Shown: positions 62,594 to 64,000 of the stretch, in pieces | How the letters are laid out: each line of letters starts with the position of its first letter | How positions within the stretch are numbered: position 1 is the first letter of the stretch | NCBI RefSeq assembly: GCF_004341375.1 | Contig: NZ_SLXO01000005.1 | Span: 124,001 to 188,000, forward strand | DNA from: Rhodothalassium salexigens DSM 2132 | Lineage (GTDB): Bacteria; Pseudomonadota; Alphaproteobacteria; Sphingomonadales; Rhodothalassiaceae | Direction of reading: 5' to 3' | DNA: 64,000 nt | The notes under the pieces: generated by a model | The model's database searches: none | Seen by the model: the letters and a program-made list of their open reading frames with translations, nothing else | Told to the model about the DNA's origin: nothing | Program-made: the position numbers and the translations under genes

Positions 62594-64000
62594 TCAGGAC
62601 CAGCCGCCGCCAAGGGTCAGGAACAGCCTGACCTGGGCGGCGAGCACCGCCTCGTCGCTGCGGGCCACGTCCATGTCGGCGCGCAAGCTGGCCTGGCGGG
62701 CGCGCAGCAGGTCGACGGCATTGGTGCGGCCGGCCTGTTGGAGCCGCCGTTGGTCGGCGAGCAGGGTGTGGGCGTGGCGCTGCGCCGCGCGCAGCGTCCG
62801 GTGCCGGTCGAGCGCGCGGGCATAGGCGTTGAGCGCCGTCTCCACGTCGCGCAGCGCGATCAGCACCGCGCCGTCGAAGGCGGCATAGGCGGCGTCGGCG
62901 CGCGCCTCGGCGTCGCGGATGCGGGCCCGGGCCAGGCCACGATTGGGGAACTCCCAGCGGATCAACGGGCCGAGCGAGAATTTCAGCGTCTCCGAGGCCA
63001 GCGCATCCTGCATCAACCCGACACTGCCGCCGGACACGCCCAGATGGATGTCGGGATAAAGTGCGGCCTTGGCGACGCCGATGCGCGCGGTGGCGGCGTT
63101 GAGCCGGGCTTCGGCCTGGCGCAGGTCGGGGCGCCGGGCGAGCAGCGCGCGGCCGTCGCCCACCGGCACCAGCCGCGTGGGCTGGGGCGGTGCGGTGCAG
63201 CGGGCGGCCTCTCCCGGCAGCGCGGCCGGCGTTTCGCCGAGCAGGGCGGCCAGCCGGTAGAGGGCTGCCTGCCGACGCGCGGCGAGCACCGGCAGGGTCG
63301 CGTGGGCGCGCGCCTCGGCCACCTCGGCGCGTTCGACCGCCGTGCGGTCGGTGCGGCCGGCGTGTTCGAGCCGGGCCATCGCCTCGGTCATCGCGCCATG
63401 GGCGTCGTGCAGCGCTTCCTCCACCGCGATCTGCCGGGCCAGCGCGCAGCCCTGCAGATAGGCCTGGGTGGTGGCGGCGATGATGTTGATCTTGACCTGG
63501 TCATAGGCCGCGCGCCGGGCGGCGGTGTCGGCCTCGGCGGCCTGGATCGCGCGTTCCACCTGGCCGAACAGGTCGAGCTTGTAGGACAGCCCGCCCTGGA
63601 CGCCGTAGAAATAGGTGGCGTCCATGGCCTCGCTCTGCATCAATTCCTGCGCCGACAGCCGGCCATAGGCGGCGGCACCGCTGATCTCGGTCTGCGGCAG
63701 CCGGGCGTCTTCGGCCTGGTCGAGCACCGCTTGCGCCTGGCGCACATGGGCACGCGCCACCTGCAAATCGGTGTTGGCGGCCAGCGCGCGCTCGATCAGC
63801 CGGTCGAGCACCGGGTCATCGTAAAGACGCCACCAATGCTCGGGCACCGGGGCGTCGGCGAAGCGCCCGGCGTCACCGGCCTCGGCGAAGTCGCCTTGGA
63901 TCTCGGGGCGATTGACCAGGGCGTGGTCCAGGTCGGGCCGGTCGGCGCCGAGCGTACAGGCACCAAGCGCGGCCACCAGCGCCAGGGCGGCGCCGCGCCG
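62594..64000 (-). CDS. outer-membrane efflux lipoprotein, NodT/OprM family (5' end beyond window)
   Basis: This is a TolC-like channel of the RND/MFS efflux NodT family, 468 codons visible. The frame stays open to the window edge with a lipoprotein signal LALVAALGAC, so the true start codon is just outside. Two OEP repeats follow, with WWRLYDDPVLDRLIERAL, RRPDLRQAEARLNAATARIG and a C-terminal helical segment (AQVRLFLTLGGGW). The gene faces rpoN tail to tail and belongs to a different, probably efflux-related transcription unit. Confidence 0.9.
   Translation of the reverse strand, partial: RRGAALALVAALGACTLGADRPDLDHALVNRPEIQGDFAEAGDAGRFADAPVPEHWWRLYDDPVLDRLIERALAANTDLQVARAHVRQAQAVLDQAEDARLPQTEISGAAAYGRLSAQELMQSEAMDATYFYGVQGGLSYKLDLFGQVERAIQAAEADTAARRAAYDQVKINIIAATTQAYLQGCALARQIAVEEALHDAHGAMTEAMARLEHAGRTDRTAVERAEVAEARAHATLPVLAARRQAALYRLAALLGETPAALPGEAARCTAPPQPTRLVPVGDGRALLARRPDLRQAEARLNAATARIGVAKAALYPDIHLGVSGGSVGLMQDALASETLKFSLGPLIRWEFPNRGLARARIRDAEARADAAYAAFDGAVLIALRDVETALNAYARALDRHRTLRAAQRHAHTLLADQRRLQQAGRTNAVDLLRARQASLRADMDVARSDEAVLAAQVRLFLTLGGGWS

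Noticed and set aside
62223-62631. Open frames on both strands after rpoN
   Set aside because: No recognisable start signal or motif; codon composition is inconsistent with the flanking genes.

Overview
The window comes from a high-GC proteobacterium, most likely an alphaproteobacterium (Rhodospirillales- or Rhodobacter-like). The evidence is the gene families and the overall nif/rnf layout: an rnfABCDGEH operon divergent from two ferredoxin genes and an apbE/rnfF-type gene, a second sigma-54 gene inside the nif region, and a NifA carrying the cysteine pattern of oxygen-sensitive regulators. No IS element, phage gene or CRISPR array was seen.

Positions 1-31.3 kb are an accessory region. After a tRNA-Ala comes an exporter operon of MacB type on the minus strand (adaptor, ATPase, two permeases, perhaps one small gene). 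Positions 4.8-31.3 kb form an exopolysaccharide region: two PAPS-type sulfotransferases, a Wzx-like flippase, an asparagine-synthase-like enzyme, two glycosyltransferases of exosortase-A-associated families, a fused Wza-like/outer-membrane beta-barrel protein, two related Kelch plus beta-helix proteins (one a giant RTX protein), a trypsin-like protease, an N-acyl amino acid synthase next to a ThiF-nitroreductase fusion, galE, a polysaccharide deacetylase and two GNAT-type transferases. Several of these families normally travel with exosortase, but no exosortase or PEP-CTERM substrate is visible here. Two sulfotransferases suggest a sulfated surface polymer.

Positions 31.3-62.2 kb hold a compact molybdenum nitrogen-fixation island: nifA; nifB-nifZ-nifT-SIR2-like; nifHDK; nifEN-nifX-DUF269; on the minus strand a 2Fe-2S ferredoxin, FdxN, an RseC-like protein and ApbE/RnfF; rnfABCDGEH with a flavocytochrome-c-like flavoprotein; then a nif IscA-like gene, a NifU variant, nifV, nifW, modABC and a nif-linked rpoN. 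The Rnf complex with its ferredoxins is the probable electron supply to NifH. ModABC brings in molybdate, NifV makes homocitrate, and NifB/E/N/X build FeMo-co.

Six sigma-54 type -24/-12 promoters precede nifB, nifH, nifE, rnfA, the ferredoxin operon and the iscA-like gene. Exact TGT-N10-ACA NifA sites lie upstream of nifB, nifH and nifE, one is shared by the divergent rnf and ferredoxin operons, and a one-mismatch site precedes the iscA-like gene. NifA and the local RpoN therefore probably control the whole island. nifS, nifL, nifQ, draTG and fixABC are not in the window. The right end carries the 5'-truncated gene of a NodT-type outer-membrane efflux lipoprotein.
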